From: Lachnospiraceae bacterium | GTDB taxonomy: Bacteria; Bacillota; Clostridia; Lachnospirales; Lachnospiraceae | Assembly (NCBI GenBank): GCA_009774395.1 | Contig: VSNQ01000005.1 | Span: 1 to 64,000 of the forward strand | Length of the DNA stretch: 64,000 nucleotides | Direction: 5' to 3' | Shown here: one piece after another, positions 45,982 to 55,532 of the stretch | Layout: each line of letters starts with the position of its first letter | How positions within the stretch are numbered: position 1 is the first letter of the stretch | Made by a program: the position numbers and the translations under genes | Notes under the pieces: model-generated | What the model saw: only the letters and a program-made list of their open reading frames with translations | Database searches by the model: none | What the model was told of the DNA's origin: nothing

Positions 45982-47118
45982 TTAGTATGAAACACCGTAA
46001 AATTCCTTGATTTTGCTGACAATATAGTCAACTTCCGACTCTTTTAATGTGAAGAACAGCGGCAGTCGAAACAGACGCTCGCTCTCTTTTGTTGTATAGA
46101 TATCCTCTCCACGGAACTCGCCAAACTTTAAGCCTGCTGGTGCCGTATGCAGCGGCACATAATGAAATACCGACAAAATACCGTTCTCTTTAAGAAATGC
46201 AAGCAGCCGCGTCCGTTCTTCCATATCTTTTGCTTTGGCATAGTACATATGACCATTATGAATACATCCCTCTGGTATTACCGGCAGTTCCAAAATCCCC
46301 CGCTCTTGCAGCGGCTGTAATTGTGTATGATACTGCTCCCAGCGTTCCAACCTTGCCTTGGTTATCTCTTTGGCAAGCTCTAGCTGCGCCCATAAATATG
46401 CCGCATTCATATCGCTTGGCAGATAGGACGAGCCATAATTCATCCAGCGGTATTTATCTACCTGACCACGGTAATACTGCGAACGGTTTGTCCCTTTTTC
46501 ACGGATAATCTCTGCTTCCTGTATATACTTCTTATCACGGATAAGCAGCGCTCCGCCCTCGCCCATACTGACATTCTTTGTTTCATGAAAAGAATAACAC
46601 CCAAAATCCCCAAATGTGCCTAGTGCTTTTCCTTGATAACTTGCCAGAATACACTGTGCCGCGTCCTCAATTACCATTAAATTATATTTCTCGGCAATTG
46701 CCATAATCGTTTCCATCTCACACGCCACGCCTGCATAGTGCACAGGAACAATCGCCCTTGTACGCTTTGTAATTGCTGCCTCTATTTTGTTCTCGTCAAT
46801 ATTCATTGTATCTGGCCGAATATCCACAAACACTGCCTTTGCGCCGCGCAGTACAAAAGCATCCGCTGTTGATACAAATGTATACGCAGGCATAATCACC
46901 TCATCGCCCTCCTGAATCTCTGCAAGCAGCGCTGCAAGTTCCGTAGCATGTGTGCAGGAGGTGGTCAGTAAACACTTACTCGTTCCTGTCTGCTCCTCAA
47001 TCCATTCGCTGCACTTCTTAGTGAACGGCCCATCACCGCAAATCTTTTGATTTTCCACAGCCTGTTTAATATATTCTATCTCTTTCCCCGTAAAGGGCGG
47101 TACGTTAAAATTAATCAT
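45982..47118 (-). CDS. wecE: dTDP-4-amino-4,6-dideoxygalactose transaminase (WecE-like)
   Basis: 378-residue DegT-family PLP enzyme. PLP lysine in SFHETKNVSMGEGGAL (Lys181 in this numbering), MPAYTFVSTADAFVLRGA and VIEDAAQC. The segment around the lysine and the N-terminus INFNVPPFTGKEIEYIKQAV are those of WecE/RffA. The ATG at 47118 has AAAAGGAGGG upstream. The dTDP-4-keto-6-deoxyglucose substrate requires RmlA and RmlB, not present in the window. Upstream lies a duplicated leader. Confidence 0.9.
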   Translation of the reverse strand: MINFNVPPFTGKEIEYIKQAVENQKICGDGPFTKKCSEWIEEQTGTSKCLLTTSCTHATELAALLAEIQEGDEVIMPAYTFVSTADAFVLRGAKAVFVDIRPDTMNIDENKIEAAITKRTRAIVPVHYAGVACEMETIMAIAEKYNLMVIEDAAQCILASYQGKALGTFGDFGCYSFHETKNVSMGEGGALLIRDKKYIQEAEIIREKGTNRSQYYRGQVDKYRWMNYGSSYLPSDMNAAYLWAQLELAKEITKARLERWEQYHTQLQPLQERGILELPVIPEGCIHNGHMYYAKAKDMEERTRLLAFLKENGILSVFHYVPLHTAPAGLKFGEFRGEDIYTTKESERLFRLPLFFTLKESEVDYIVSKIKEFYGVSY

Positions 47119-47156
47119 GTTTTCCCTCCTTTTAGCATTTGCCAAACTGCCGCCAT
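47115..47156 (-). other. Possible 13-codon leader peptide overlapping wecE start
   Basis: ATG at 47156 opens a frame MAAVWQMLKGGKT whose TGA overlaps the wecE ATG (ATGA). No proper ribosome site precedes it, only a GA-rich stretch, so translation is doubtful. Confidence 0.2.
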
Positions 47157-47238
47157 TTTTTTCTTTTTCAACTTATGCACCCCATATGGAGTGCAACTTT
47201 CGCACTTGTCAAACCGCCGCCATTTTTTTCTTTTTCTT
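47134..47238. repeat. Direct duplication in the wecE leader
   Basis: Copies at 47134-47170 and 47202-47238 (37 bases, few differences) flank an 18-base palindrome GCACCCCATATGGAGTGC (47177-47194). The upstream copy carries an early stop in the frame that is open in the proximal copy. Confidence 0.7.
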
Positions 47239-47339
47239 CATATTACACACATCAGGCATATTTTGCAAGATTGAATCGGATTCTATTATCCTGAACGGCA
47301 AAAAGAGTGTTACAATGCAGCCTTGCTGGATTGCAGCAT

Positions 47340-49208
47340 CTATTTCCCAAAACATCCGTGTAGAAGACTTGGTGGGTAGAACACTTGATATTGTTTGGAT
47401 TGATACACTGCTTTATATTGTTTCTTCTGCATAAATTCCCAAATTACAGAAAACTTTTGATAACGGATGCCGCTTTGCTGCTTAAGCTTGTTAACTGCTT
47501 GTGTGCCGAAAATAACCACCGGCAACTCATCATTTTTTTCATTGCTAATGTTGTCTAAATCCTGCTGCAGCCGTGTCAGCGGATTAGAATCTAAATCCGG
47601 CCACGTCGTAAATACTGCGGATTCCATATTAAATATATAGGCAAGCGCCGGAATATCACCGTAAAGTATCAACTTTTTCTTGGTAAGATTATTTTCTACT
47701 AAAAACTGGTCAAGAGCCTCCAACAGTTCTTTCTTTTCTGTTGTCGTTTTCAGCCCGTTCACTTTGTCGCTGCTTTGGAGATAAACTGTCTGACGCTGTT
47801 CTTCTGCCGCCATGCCGATTGGCTGTTTATCATGAAATACGAAAAAAATACCAAACAACAGACTCTGTAATACCATGCCCGCCAGCAAAACCCCTATCCC
47901 CCAGCGAAAAACAAATGCGTGTGCAACGCCTTTAAATTGGCGGAATACCGTAGTTAACATAAGCGCAGAAACAGGCGCTGTTAGAAACAAGTTGTTAATA
48001 ATCGGATAAAGCCCATTATTGCTTCCAAGCGGTGTAATCCAAATAATGACCAACAAAAAAACCGCCCAAAGCTTTAATTTTTCACCAATCTGCCGACACA
48101 TAAGACACCAGATACAAAGCGCATTGACAATCAATAGATAAACAACTGCCCACTTATACATACTAAAATACTCTGTATAGTCAAAGTCAAACATCCCTCT
48201 GCCATAACACAGCCGCACAAGCACCAGCAATCCAATGATGTAAAGCCCATACGCTGTTAAATACAACACTTTAGCCATACGGTTTCTGCCAAAGTCCGGC
48301 AGTCTTTGATTTCCTGTGCTCTGTGATTTTTGTTCAAAAATCTTTGTTAAAAGAGCAAATGCCGCAAATCCAGCCGCCATATACGCCAAAAAGAGAAACA
48401 GCCAAACACTGTTTTCAATATAATCGGCAAACATTGCCGTAACCATAGAATCCGGTTTGTAGTCCGTAGCTGTATCTGTCATGGCAAATAGCCCTTGCAC
48501 CATTTCCGGATAAGTTGCAAAACCATACCGAATACTAATATATATGATTGGTACTAAAAACCCCACAAAATATCCGGCAATACACCGTATTGTCCGCCTT
48601 ATCAGCCGCTGCCATCTTGTATTTGCATCTGTCTGAAAACAGGAATACCACACTGGCAGAATCAATGCCATATATGTAATATTTGGCATACGAACCGCGA
48701 CGCAAAGCCCAAGAATAACGCCTGCTATTATATAATAGTTTTCTTTATCTTTTGTAATTGCCTGATATAGTAAAAGCGCTGCCGCTGTAATAAAAAAATA
48801 TCCTAAATAATGATATAAAATAACAGATGGTGCCCAGCAGAGCGAAACTGCTGTAAACTCTGCCAGAAAAAGGATATGTTTTTCCCACCAAGCGCCCTGC
48901 GCCTGCACACACAGCCGCACAAAAAATAAATATACCACCGCGGCAGTTATCCCTATTAACAGGCTGGTATAAAAATTCATGCCCACCCATGTATTTCCAA
49001 ACGGCAACCAGCTTAAGAGCCGCCCGACAATATTAGAAAGATATGTTGCAAATTTCCATGTTTTATTTAAGCTGTCAAAATATTGATAGTTGCCAAGAGA
49101 ATATCCGGCATCCATAATGTCCAGCCCTGTCCATGCATGACGCAGCGGATAAACCAATAACAGCAACGCACTCAAATAAACAACGGCTTTTTGCTTCAAC
49201 TGACGCAT
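47340..49208 (-). CDS. Large polytopic membrane protein, GT-C-like
   Basis: 622 residues with about twelve membrane helices and a C-terminal soluble domain from about 490. After the first helix comes GLDIMDAGYSLGNYQYFDSL, an acidic motif in the place of the GT-C catalytic Asp. Not assigned to a named family. The ATG at 49208 has GAAAGGAGG seven bases upstream; that ribosome site is the direct continuation of a 15-base tandem repeat array, which may tune its expression. Confidence 0.78.
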   Translation of the reverse strand: MRQLKQKAVVYLSALLLLVYPLRHAWTGLDIMDAGYSLGNYQYFDSLNKTWKFATYLSNIVGRLLSWLPFGNTWVGMNFYTSLLIGITAAVVYLFFVRLCVQAQGAWWEKHILFLAEFTAVSLCWAPSVILYHYLGYFFITAAALLLYQAITKDKENYYIIAGVILGLCVAVRMPNITYMALILPVWYSCFQTDANTRWQRLIRRTIRCIAGYFVGFLVPIIYISIRYGFATYPEMVQGLFAMTDTATDYKPDSMVTAMFADYIENSVWLFLFLAYMAAGFAAFALLTKIFEQKSQSTGNQRLPDFGRNRMAKVLYLTAYGLYIIGLLVLVRLCYGRGMFDFDYTEYFSMYKWAVVYLLIVNALCIWCLMCRQIGEKLKLWAVFLLVIIWITPLGSNNGLYPIINNLFLTAPVSALMLTTVFRQFKGVAHAFVFRWGIGVLLAGMVLQSLLFGIFFVFHDKQPIGMAAEEQRQTVYLQSSDKVNGLKTTTEKKELLEALDQFLVENNLTKKKLILYGDIPALAYIFNMESAVFTTWPDLDSNPLTRLQQDLDNISNEKNDELPVVIFGTQAVNKLKQQSGIRYQKFSVIWEFMQKKQYKAVYQSKQYQVFYPPSLLHGCFGK

Positions 49209-49220
49209 TTGCAATCCTCC

Positions 49221-49301
49221 TTTCTATTAGCAGGCTTTCTATTAGCAGGCTTTCTACTAGCAGGCTTTCTACTAGCAGGCTTTCTATTAGCAGGCTTTCT
49301 A
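49221..49301. repeat. Five tandem 15-base repeats directly upstream of a ribosome site
   Basis: TTTCTATTAGCAGGC (with T/C variation) repeats at 49221, 49236, 49251, 49266 and 49281, plus a partial unit. On the coding strand the last unit ends in GAAAG, which forms the start of GAAAGGAGG. A TTGACA box (49305-49310) sits at the far side of the array. Confidence 0.9.
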
Positions 49302-49424
49302 TAATGTCAAGCCCTTTTATTTTCAATAAATTATTTTAGATTACAATTCAGCCTTGCTGAATGTAACGCATCAAGCCATTCAAAACCACTTTGGTTAAAA
49401 CTACCTAATCAATATACTTTTTAT

Positions 49425-49515
49425 ACTACATAACACCAGAACTTACCATACTGCATTGGTTAAACGTATATGGCTGGCGTTATGTAGTCAGGTTACTCGG
49501 AAATTTTAACTGTTA
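49425..49515. repeat. Second copy of the ACTACATAA palindrome family
   Basis: Arms at 49425-49439 and 49474-49488, followed by GTTACTCGGAAATTTTAACT. It is the inverse-orientation counterpart of 16866-16952. It lies between the acyltransferase gene and the repeat array of the next gene. Confidence 0.65.
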
Positions 49516-49533
49516 AGCAGTATAAACTGTTCC

Positions 49534-50595
49534 CTACCTTCTATGAAAAATTAATCTAGCTATATTAAACCGGATTATCTCAATTGCAGTACATATGATA
49601 TATACGGTAAGTACCGTAAATATCATATGTACCAACAATCCGCCGACTGACTGCGTTCTCTGCTCCTCACAATGGAACCACTTAGGCCATTGGCTGCGAA
49701 GTTCTATATGCTCATGAATCAAATAGACGCCGAACGTTGCGCCGGACAAAAGTTCTATCGGTTTGCGCAACCGCTTCAGAACAGGAGAATCCTGCCATGT
49801 ATTTACAAAAAATATAAAGCCCCCAACTGCCGCCGTATAGCAGAACAAATAATTGTACGTATAGCTGTAATTTATTAAGTCCTCCAGCTTTCCCGTTTTG
49901 AGAAAAACCATCCGCAGCACGAGAAACGAAGCAAATATCATTGCCACGCTTCCCAAATACAGCAGTGCCGCCTTTGCTCTGCTCTTTATTTGTTTTACGC
50001 CATAACGCCGCAAATAGCCGCCAGTCAGATACAGCACCATAAACCAAAAAGCATCATATCCATATTTGTCCCATGGTAACTGCATGGGAAGCACTGTTTT
50101 GGAAATGCTAAACAGCAAAAGCATCACCAATATTATAGATTTTATCTGCCTTTTGTCAAAATACGCAAATCCAGCATCGAAAAAAGGCATAAGCAGACAA
50201 AGAATAATATAAGAAGTCGCAAACCAATAGTGCTCTGTTACAATCGGAAATATATACGTAAAAATTCGATAAATATCCGGTTTCTGCCCGCCTATTATAC
50301 CGGCAGCGATGCCAATTATCACCGAATAAAAAAACACCTGCTTCCAAATCCGAAAAGGTCTTTGCAGAGAATATGTTCCACCGCCGAAATAACCGCTAAT
50401 CAGTACATAGAGATTCACTGCCGACAGACACAATGCTTCTAAAAACCAAATCGTATAACCTGCAGCAGTTAACTCTGGATCGGACGGTTTTCCAAGCAAG
50501 CCGCCTTTTCCGAAATAATGCAGGCATACAATCATTAGCATTGCCACAATCCGCAATACTTCGCAATTTAATTGTCGTTCCTTTTTATTGGACAT
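49534..50595 (-). CDS. Acyltransferase-3-family membrane protein
   Basis: 353 residues, about ten membrane helices. NCEVLRIVAMLMIVCLHYFGKGG carries the conserved Arg and catalytic His; FWFMVLYLTGGYLRRYG and FGVYLIHEH complete the pattern. It would acetylate or otherwise acylate a glycan from the cytosolic side. The ATG at 50595 has GGGGG upstream; an earlier in-frame start at 50679 is unlikely. It follows pseG in the same transcription unit. Confidence 0.88.
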   Translation of the reverse strand: MSNKKERQLNCEVLRIVAMLMIVCLHYFGKGGLLGKPSDPELTAAGYTIWFLEALCLSAVNLYVLISGYFGGGTYSLQRPFRIWKQVFFYSVIIGIAAGIIGGQKPDIYRIFTYIFPIVTEHYWFATSYIILCLLMPFFDAGFAYFDKRQIKSIILVMLLLFSISKTVLPMQLPWDKYGYDAFWFMVLYLTGGYLRRYGVKQIKSRAKAALLYLGSVAMIFASFLVLRMVFLKTGKLEDLINYSYTYNYLFCYTAAVGGFIFFVNTWQDSPVLKRLRKPIELLSGATFGVYLIHEHIELRSQWPKWFHCEEQRTQSVGGLLVHMIFTVLTVYIICTAIEIIRFNIARLIFHRR

Positions 50596-50692
50596 TGCAC
50601 ACCCCCATAAGCCTGATAAGTCGGCGTTATTGGCAAACATTAACGTTCGCCAGTATATATAATATATTATATATAGCATATAATTTCTAAAA

Positions 50693-51742
50693 TTATAACG
50701 CCTGTAATTTTATAATTTCCTCTGCCAGCCGAACAGCGCCCTTTCCATCTACCAATGTCCTTTCCTGCATAGAAAGGCGTTCTCGATAAATTCGGTCATA
50801 GATACAGTGGTTTAGTGCCTGCAAAATATTAGAAACTACCTGTTCTTTATCCTCCGCAAATGCCCCAGCATTTACAATATCCGTTAATCCTGCCAACGCC
50901 TGCGCTCCCTGTCGCTGATTCTCAGCAAAATAAAAACAAATCATCGGCACTCCGATTGCACAGACTTCATATACCGTACTTCCTGCTGCAGTTATTACCA
51001 CATCACACTTTTTTATTAACGCTTCCATATTCTGTACATTTTCATAGATAATAAAAAATTCTTTTTCTGCGCATAATGCCTTTAATTGTGCTGTATATTG
51101 ATTCATAGGGCCGCTGACAATATGAAATAAAATTTTATTTGTTTGGTTCTTGTCTTCCCTAATACATTCTTTCCAAATTGCTTCTATTATACTGCCCGCC
51201 GCAAAACAAGGATCGCTTCCGCCGGTCGTTATCATAACATCCGTTACTTTATCTTTCACTTGATATACTGTATTATCCTGAAATGCTTTGCGCAGTGGCA
51301 TATATTCCACTCCTAATAACACCTTTTTGGGTGAGCTGCCTTGCTGATAATTCTCCCATAGTTGTTTTGCGTAAATATTGTAATTTATTAATAAATCCAC
51401 TGGATAGGCATTCCCCATATCTTCAAGGCACACTGTTTTGCATAGCTTCCCTAATTCTTTATAATATTCTATTGATACCTGATAGCTGTCTACCAGAATA
51501 ACATCCTCTTTCTTTAACAATGTGGACAGTTTCTCTAATTCTGACTGCATATGCCGGTAATCCGTTCCCAGCACTTTCGCCGCAAATCCTCTGTCTGCAA
51601 CCATATTATAACAGATATTATCTGCCAGCAGAAATACAGGTTCTTCAGCGCCTGTTTCCTTTACTGCCTCCGCAATGGAAAGACACCGCATAATATGCCC
51701 GATCCCAATTGCCGCATTGCCATCTGCCCGAATATAAAACAC
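50693..51742 (-). CDS. pseG: UDP-2,4-diacetamido-2,4,6-trideoxy-beta-L-altropyranose hydrolase
   Basis: 349-residue GT-B-fold hydrolase that removes UDP in the fourth step of pseudaminic acid synthesis. RADGNAAIGIGHIMRCLSIA contains the catalytic His16; ILVDSYQVS, ITTGGSDPC and AAGSTVYEVCAIGVPMICF are the usual PseG substrate-site segments. Start is GTG with GGGAGGGG upstream. It is part of the pse block that begins with pseB at 57908. Confidence 0.93.
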   Translation of the reverse strand: MFYIRADGNAAIGIGHIMRCLSIAEAVKETGAEEPVFLLADNICYNMVADRGFAAKVLGTDYRHMQSELEKLSTLLKKEDVILVDSYQVSIEYYKELGKLCKTVCLEDMGNAYPVDLLINYNIYAKQLWENYQQGSSPKKVLLGVEYMPLRKAFQDNTVYQVKDKVTDVMITTGGSDPCFAAGSIIEAIWKECIREDKNQTNKILFHIVSGPMNQYTAQLKALCAEKEFFIIYENVQNMEALIKKCDVVITAAGSTVYEVCAIGVPMICFYFAENQRQGAQALAGLTDIVNAGAFAEDKEQVVSNILQALNHCIYDRIYRERLSMQERTLVDGKGAVRLAEEIIKLQAL

Positions 51743-51754
51743 GATACCCCTCCC

Positions 51755-52444
51755 TTATTTTACCATTTTCCGTAGCAGCATAAATGCCTCTGCACGTTCC
51801 ATTCCTGCCGCCATACCGCGCGTTTTAGACAGAACATCCATTCCCTCAAGACTTCTGGGATGCGGAAACTGACATAATTCGGAAACATAACACCTCATTG
51901 CCTGTTCCTTTTTGATATAGTATGCGGAAATATCCACAAATACATTAGGACGAAATGTGGGCTGTGCGCTATAATCAAAATTCCATTCTGAGGAGGAAAG
52001 TGTTTCAAAAGCATATACTTCCTCCACACAATATGCACCAATTGGACGCGTTGCTGTTAATACTGCCCGCGCGGTATATTGGTGGTCAATGTTTAAGTCC
52101 CCGCTGTAATGCGTATAAACTATCTGCGGCTGCAAATCCTGAATCTGCCGCTCCACTACCTTAACAATATCCAGCAAATCCACTTGGTCAAAACGATTAT
52201 CGGGAAAATCAGCAAAAAAAACCTCCTGATACCCGATTGCCTTTGCACTCTCTATTGTATTTTGATGAAGTTCTGCGACGACTGCCTTGTCGATATCCTC
52301 TCTATGCACACCACGCGAAGTCTGCCCTTCCCCTAAAATCAGCGCATATACCCGAGCACCTGCCGCTGCATAACGTGCCGCCGTACCGCCAACCCCAAGA
52401 ATCTCATCATCTGGATGTGCTGCCACCACTAAAACTGTCCTCAT
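51755..52444 (-). CDS. PIG-L/LmbE-family deacetylase
   Basis: 229 residues. Zinc-binding AAHPDDEILGVGGT at the N-terminus and the later metal-binding His in GDLNIDHQYTA. PIG-L enzymes remove N-acetyl groups from sugars. Located between pseG and a formyltransferase-like gene, it could deacetylate a pseudaminic acid intermediate before re-acylation; this is inferred only from position. Confidence 0.92.
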   Translation of the reverse strand: MRTVLVVAAHPDDEILGVGGTAARYAAAGARVYALILGEGQTSRGVHREDIDKAVVAELHQNTIESAKAIGYQEVFFADFPDNRFDQVDLLDIVKVVERQIQDLQPQIVYTHYSGDLNIDHQYTARAVLTATRPIGAYCVEEVYAFETLSSSEWNFDYSAQPTFRPNVFVDISAYYIKKEQAMRCYVSELCQFPHPRSLEGMDVLSKTRGMAAGMERAEAFMLLRKMVK

Positions 52445-52476
52445 TCATTTCTCCCCATAATAATTCTTTTCAATAT

Positions 52477-53163
52477 TTATTTTATTTGAAACTGTACTTT
52501 CGCCTCCAGCAGTCTGCCGCTCTTATCAAGTTCTGCCTCCTCAAAAGTCAACCGATATCCGCCAAAATCAATATATGCCCTTGGATACCCTTCCGCATCC
52601 AGCATACGAATATAATCATAAATTGTATTTAATTCCATATTATCTGTTATTTCACTGTCCTCTGGTTTTCTGCGTTTAAAAATTACAGGTTCTCCGCTCT
52701 GCGGCACTGGTTCAAGTTTCTTTTCGAGAAAACAAGGCAACATTTCATTGAAAATCACATTCGCACAACGGATAAAAATATCCTGCGCTGTCCCCTCCAA
52801 GGAAAGCGGTTTCTTCATGTAAATCGGGCCGCCGTCAAGCTGCGGCGTAACACGAAGTGCCGAAATCTTTGTTTCTTTGTGTCCCCGCACAATGAGATTC
52901 TGCAAAGGACTGCCGCCTCTACCATATGGCAAGTCAGTCATATGAAATACCACGCACTCCCACTGATTTGTAATTTCCTCCGGAATATAGTAAGACCAAT
53001 GAGGAAAGAAAATATAGTCAGGATTAAAGTCACACACGTTATCATATGTAAGTTCGTCTTTTCCTGTAAAAATACGAACTTCGTGAGCTTCTTTCAGCCG
53101 CCGCTGCATTTCTCTTGCACGCTCAATATTCCATGACTTTATGGTCGCAATAATTATTTTCAC
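52477..53163 (-). CDS. Formyltransferase-like protein (Fmt fold) of the pse cluster
   Basis: 228 residues. VVFHMTDLPYGRGGSPLQNL matches the NIHASLLP-RG region of methionyl-tRNA and sugar formyltransferases, and ALRVTPQLDGGPIY the downstream catalytic Asp region. By this alignment the usual catalytic Asn is Val while His is kept, which may mean a related reaction or a shifted active site. Start is GTG with GGAGAGG. Probably acts on an amino group of a nonulosonic acid precursor. Confidence 0.8.
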   Translation of the reverse strand: MKIIIATIKSWNIERAREMQRRLKEAHEVRIFTGKDELTYDNVCDFNPDYIFFPHWSYYIPEEITNQWECVVFHMTDLPYGRGGSPLQNLIVRGHKETKISALRVTPQLDGGPIYMKKPLSLEGTAQDIFIRCANVIFNEMLPCFLEKKLEPVPQSGEPVIFKRRKPEDSEITDNMELNTIYDYIRMLDAEGYPRAYIDFGGYRLTFEEAELDKSGRLLEAKVQFQIK

Positions 53164-53184
53164 TGCTGCCTCTCCTTCCTCCGT

Positions 53185-54744
53185 TTATAAATCCAACGTA
53201 AATGTAATATAGTCCTCATTTTCTGTCCGCGTATATCCGCAACGTTCAAACGCTTTAATAGAAGCTGTATTTTGATGCTTTACTTGTCCCATCAGTTTAG
53301 TAACGCCCGTTATTTCATTCTCTGCCTTTTCTTTTATCAACTCTAATACATTACTTCCGAAACCACGTCCGCGCATATCTGGCGCAATACTGTAGTCTAT
53401 CTTCCCAACGCCCTTCTCTATATTCAATCGAATCTGTCCAACTGGAATTTGCCTATGGTATAAAATATACTGCCGTATGGTATTATCCTCCAATACCTTG
53501 CGAAACCATTCTTGATGTGTTTCAAACGGAATATGCGCCGTCTGAAATGCATTGCACCGGACAACTGGATCATTTGCCCACACAAAAAGCATTCCGCAGT
53601 CCCTCTCCCCAGCTTCCTGCAAATAAAGTTCTGACAGAGGTTCCTTCATATTTATTTCCTGATTATTTCCCGCAATATCAATCTCCTTGATATCATCCCC
53701 AGCTATATCCCCAAATGTTAGTGGTGTTCCCCGTTTTAAAGAATGTAATGCTTTTTTTCCAATCACTTCCTTATAATACTTGGGTTTCAGCCCGTATGCT
53801 GGACGGATGCTTCGTATATTCTCCGGCGTAAGCATTTCCCCAGCCTTAATATCCTGCACTACAAAAAGCGATCGGCGAAAATTTGCGTTACTCTCCTCCT
53901 GTTTGGAAACGCCGTATGACACAGTCCCCAACGCTTTCTCTACTTCACGCACCTGATGAACCATTTCCCGAAACTCCTGCGGCTCCATTGAAAACACCGA
54001 ATCGGGATTGGGAATTTTGCGGCTGATGCAGAAATGTTTCTCAATAATATTTGCCCCCAGCGCAACCGCTGTCGCTGCACTAAACGCCCCCATTGAATGA
54101 TCGCTTAGTCCAACTGGTATTCCAAAAGACTGCTTCATATGCCGAATGGTACTTAAATTCATCTCCTTTGCTTTTGCCGGATATGCACTGGAACATTTCA
54201 TCATTGCAAGCTGATAATTCCCCGTCTTATAAATCGTTTCCACCGCCTCCTGAATCTCCGCAAACGTTCCCATTCCTGTAGACATGATAATCGGCTTATT
54301 TTTGGAAGCAATATATTCTAACAGCGGAATATCTACCAATTCAAACGAGGCAATTTTATAAAAACTTAACCCCAATTCCTCCAAAAAATCAACAGAAGTT
54401 TTGTCAAACGGTGTCGAAAGAAAATCAATGCCAACACTTGCCGCCTCATCGCGCAGCTTCACCTGCCATTCCCAAGGTGTATATGCTTTTTGATAAAGCG
54501 AATAGAGATTTTCACCCTCCCATGTTCCCTTTTCAATATGAAAATACGAATTATCACAATCAATGGTCATTGTATCCGGCGTGTATGTCTGTATTTTTAC
54601 ACAGTCTGCGCCAGCCTCTTTCGCCGCATGAATTAATTCTTTTGCGCGCTCCAAACTGCCTGCATGATTTGCCGACATCTCCGCAATAATATACACGGGT
54701 TCACCGTCGCCGATTGTTCTGTTATTTAGTCGAATTTTTCTCAT
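53185..54744 (-). CDS. pseI: Pseudaminic acid synthase fused to a GNAT acetyltransferase (PseI-PseH-like)
   Basis: 519 residues. The NeuB-type TIM barrel (about 10-280) condenses the hexose with phosphoenolpyruvate: AEMSANHAGSLERAKELI, DCVKIQTYTPD, MSTGMGT, GLSDHSMG and IIEKHFC. An antifreeze/SAF domain follows (about 287-347). From about 372 to the end a full GNAT domain (SIAPDMRGRGFGSNVLELI, NTASIKAFERCGYTR) resembles PseH, the N-acetyltransferase of the third step, for which no other clear gene exists in this block. The ATG at 54744 has AAGGAG seven bases upstream. Confidence 0.92.
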   Translation of the reverse strand: MRKIRLNNRTIGDGEPVYIIAEMSANHAGSLERAKELIHAAKEAGADCVKIQTYTPDTMTIDCDNSYFHIEKGTWEGENLYSLYQKAYTPWEWQVKLRDEAASVGIDFLSTPFDKTSVDFLEELGLSFYKIASFELVDIPLLEYIASKNKPIIMSTGMGTFAEIQEAVETIYKTGNYQLAMMKCSSAYPAKAKEMNLSTIRHMKQSFGIPVGLSDHSMGAFSAATAVALGANIIEKHFCISRKIPNPDSVFSMEPQEFREMVHQVREVEKALGTVSYGVSKQEESNANFRRSLFVVQDIKAGEMLTPENIRSIRPAYGLKPKYYKEVIGKKALHSLKRGTPLTFGDIAGDDIKEIDIAGNNQEINMKEPLSELYLQEAGERDCGMLFVWANDPVVRCNAFQTAHIPFETHQEWFRKVLEDNTIRQYILYHRQIPVGQIRLNIEKGVGKIDYSIAPDMRGRGFGSNVLELIKEKAENEITGVTKLMGQVKHQNTASIKAFERCGYTRTENEDYITFTLDL

Positions 54745-54825
54745 TTTTATACTCCTTGCGTGCTTTGGACGCATACCAATCAATAGTTATGGTATTTAAT
54801 GTGGACTATACAAGCTACTCCAAAC

Positions 54826-55515
54826 TTACGTTTCCATTATAATACGGTATTTTATTTCCGCAATCTCCCAGTCCTCCAGCGTGTCAATATCCTGCACCAT
54901 GCGCTCCTCCTGCACAAACGGCACCACATTTTCCATCCAGACTGCGCGCTGTCTGCGGAAACTTTCCACATTTAAACAATAAAACTGCCCGCAATCGTGA
55001 TAAAGTGGCTCTAAATCCTGTGAACGCTTCCGCATATTTTCCGGCCACTTCGGCACCAGCCTGCCATTTCGGATTACCACACACCGCTGCGGCGGAAAGG
55101 AGAATTTTACCACTGGAATTACACTGTCCACTTGCTCTTGCTCTAAAAGATGCATTGCTTCCTTTAATGCTTCCGGCGTTACAAACGGCGCTGTCGGATA
55201 AATACAGCACGCATGACAAAATGTAATTCCCCTACGCGCATATTTGTCTAGCACTTCCCCAATCACCTCTGCTGTTGTTGCAAAATCATTCGCCGTTCCC
55301 GCGCTGCGCAGAAACGGTACCTTTGCCCCTGCCTTAAGCGCTGCCTGCGCAATCTCCTCGTCATCTGTAGAAACCATTACCTCATCAAATAATTCCGTCT
55401 TAAGCGCCGCTTCAATGCTATACTCCAAAATCGGCTTTCCCAAAAATGGCTTTATATTCTTCCGCGGTATCCGCTTACTGCCTCCCCTTGCAGTAATAAT
55501 CGCTATATTTTCCAT
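54826..55515 (-). CDS. pseF: CMP-pseudaminic acid cytidylyltransferase
   Basis: 229 residues. Activates pseudaminic acid with CTP. The nucleotide-binding ITARGGSKRIPRKNIKPFLGKP and VSTDDEEIAQAA, plus YPTAPFVTPEAL and YHDCGQFYCLN, match the PseF branch of CMP-sialate synthetases. GGGGG before the ATG. A tandem repeat array separates it from pseC. Confidence 0.93.
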   Translation of the reverse strand: MENIAIITARGGSKRIPRKNIKPFLGKPILEYSIEAALKTELFDEVMVSTDDEEIAQAALKAGAKVPFLRSAGTANDFATTAEVIGEVLDKYARRGITFCHACCIYPTAPFVTPEALKEAMHLLEQEQVDSVIPVVKFSFPPQRCVVIRNGRLVPKWPENMRKRSQDLEPLYHDCGQFYCLNVESFRRQRAVWMENVVPFVQEERMVQDIDTLEDWEIAEIKYRIIMET

Positions 55516-55532
55516 ACAATTCCCCCATACAG

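Noticed and set aside
47115..47156. Amino-acid-dependent attenuator for wecE
   Set aside because: The possible 13-codon peptide lacks a run of regulatory codons, and no terminator/antiterminator pair was seen.
49075..49326. Open frame encoding repeated ESLLI/V units across the 15-base array
   Set aside because: It is generated by the tandem repeat, overlaps the start of the membrane protein gene in another frame and has no ribosome site.
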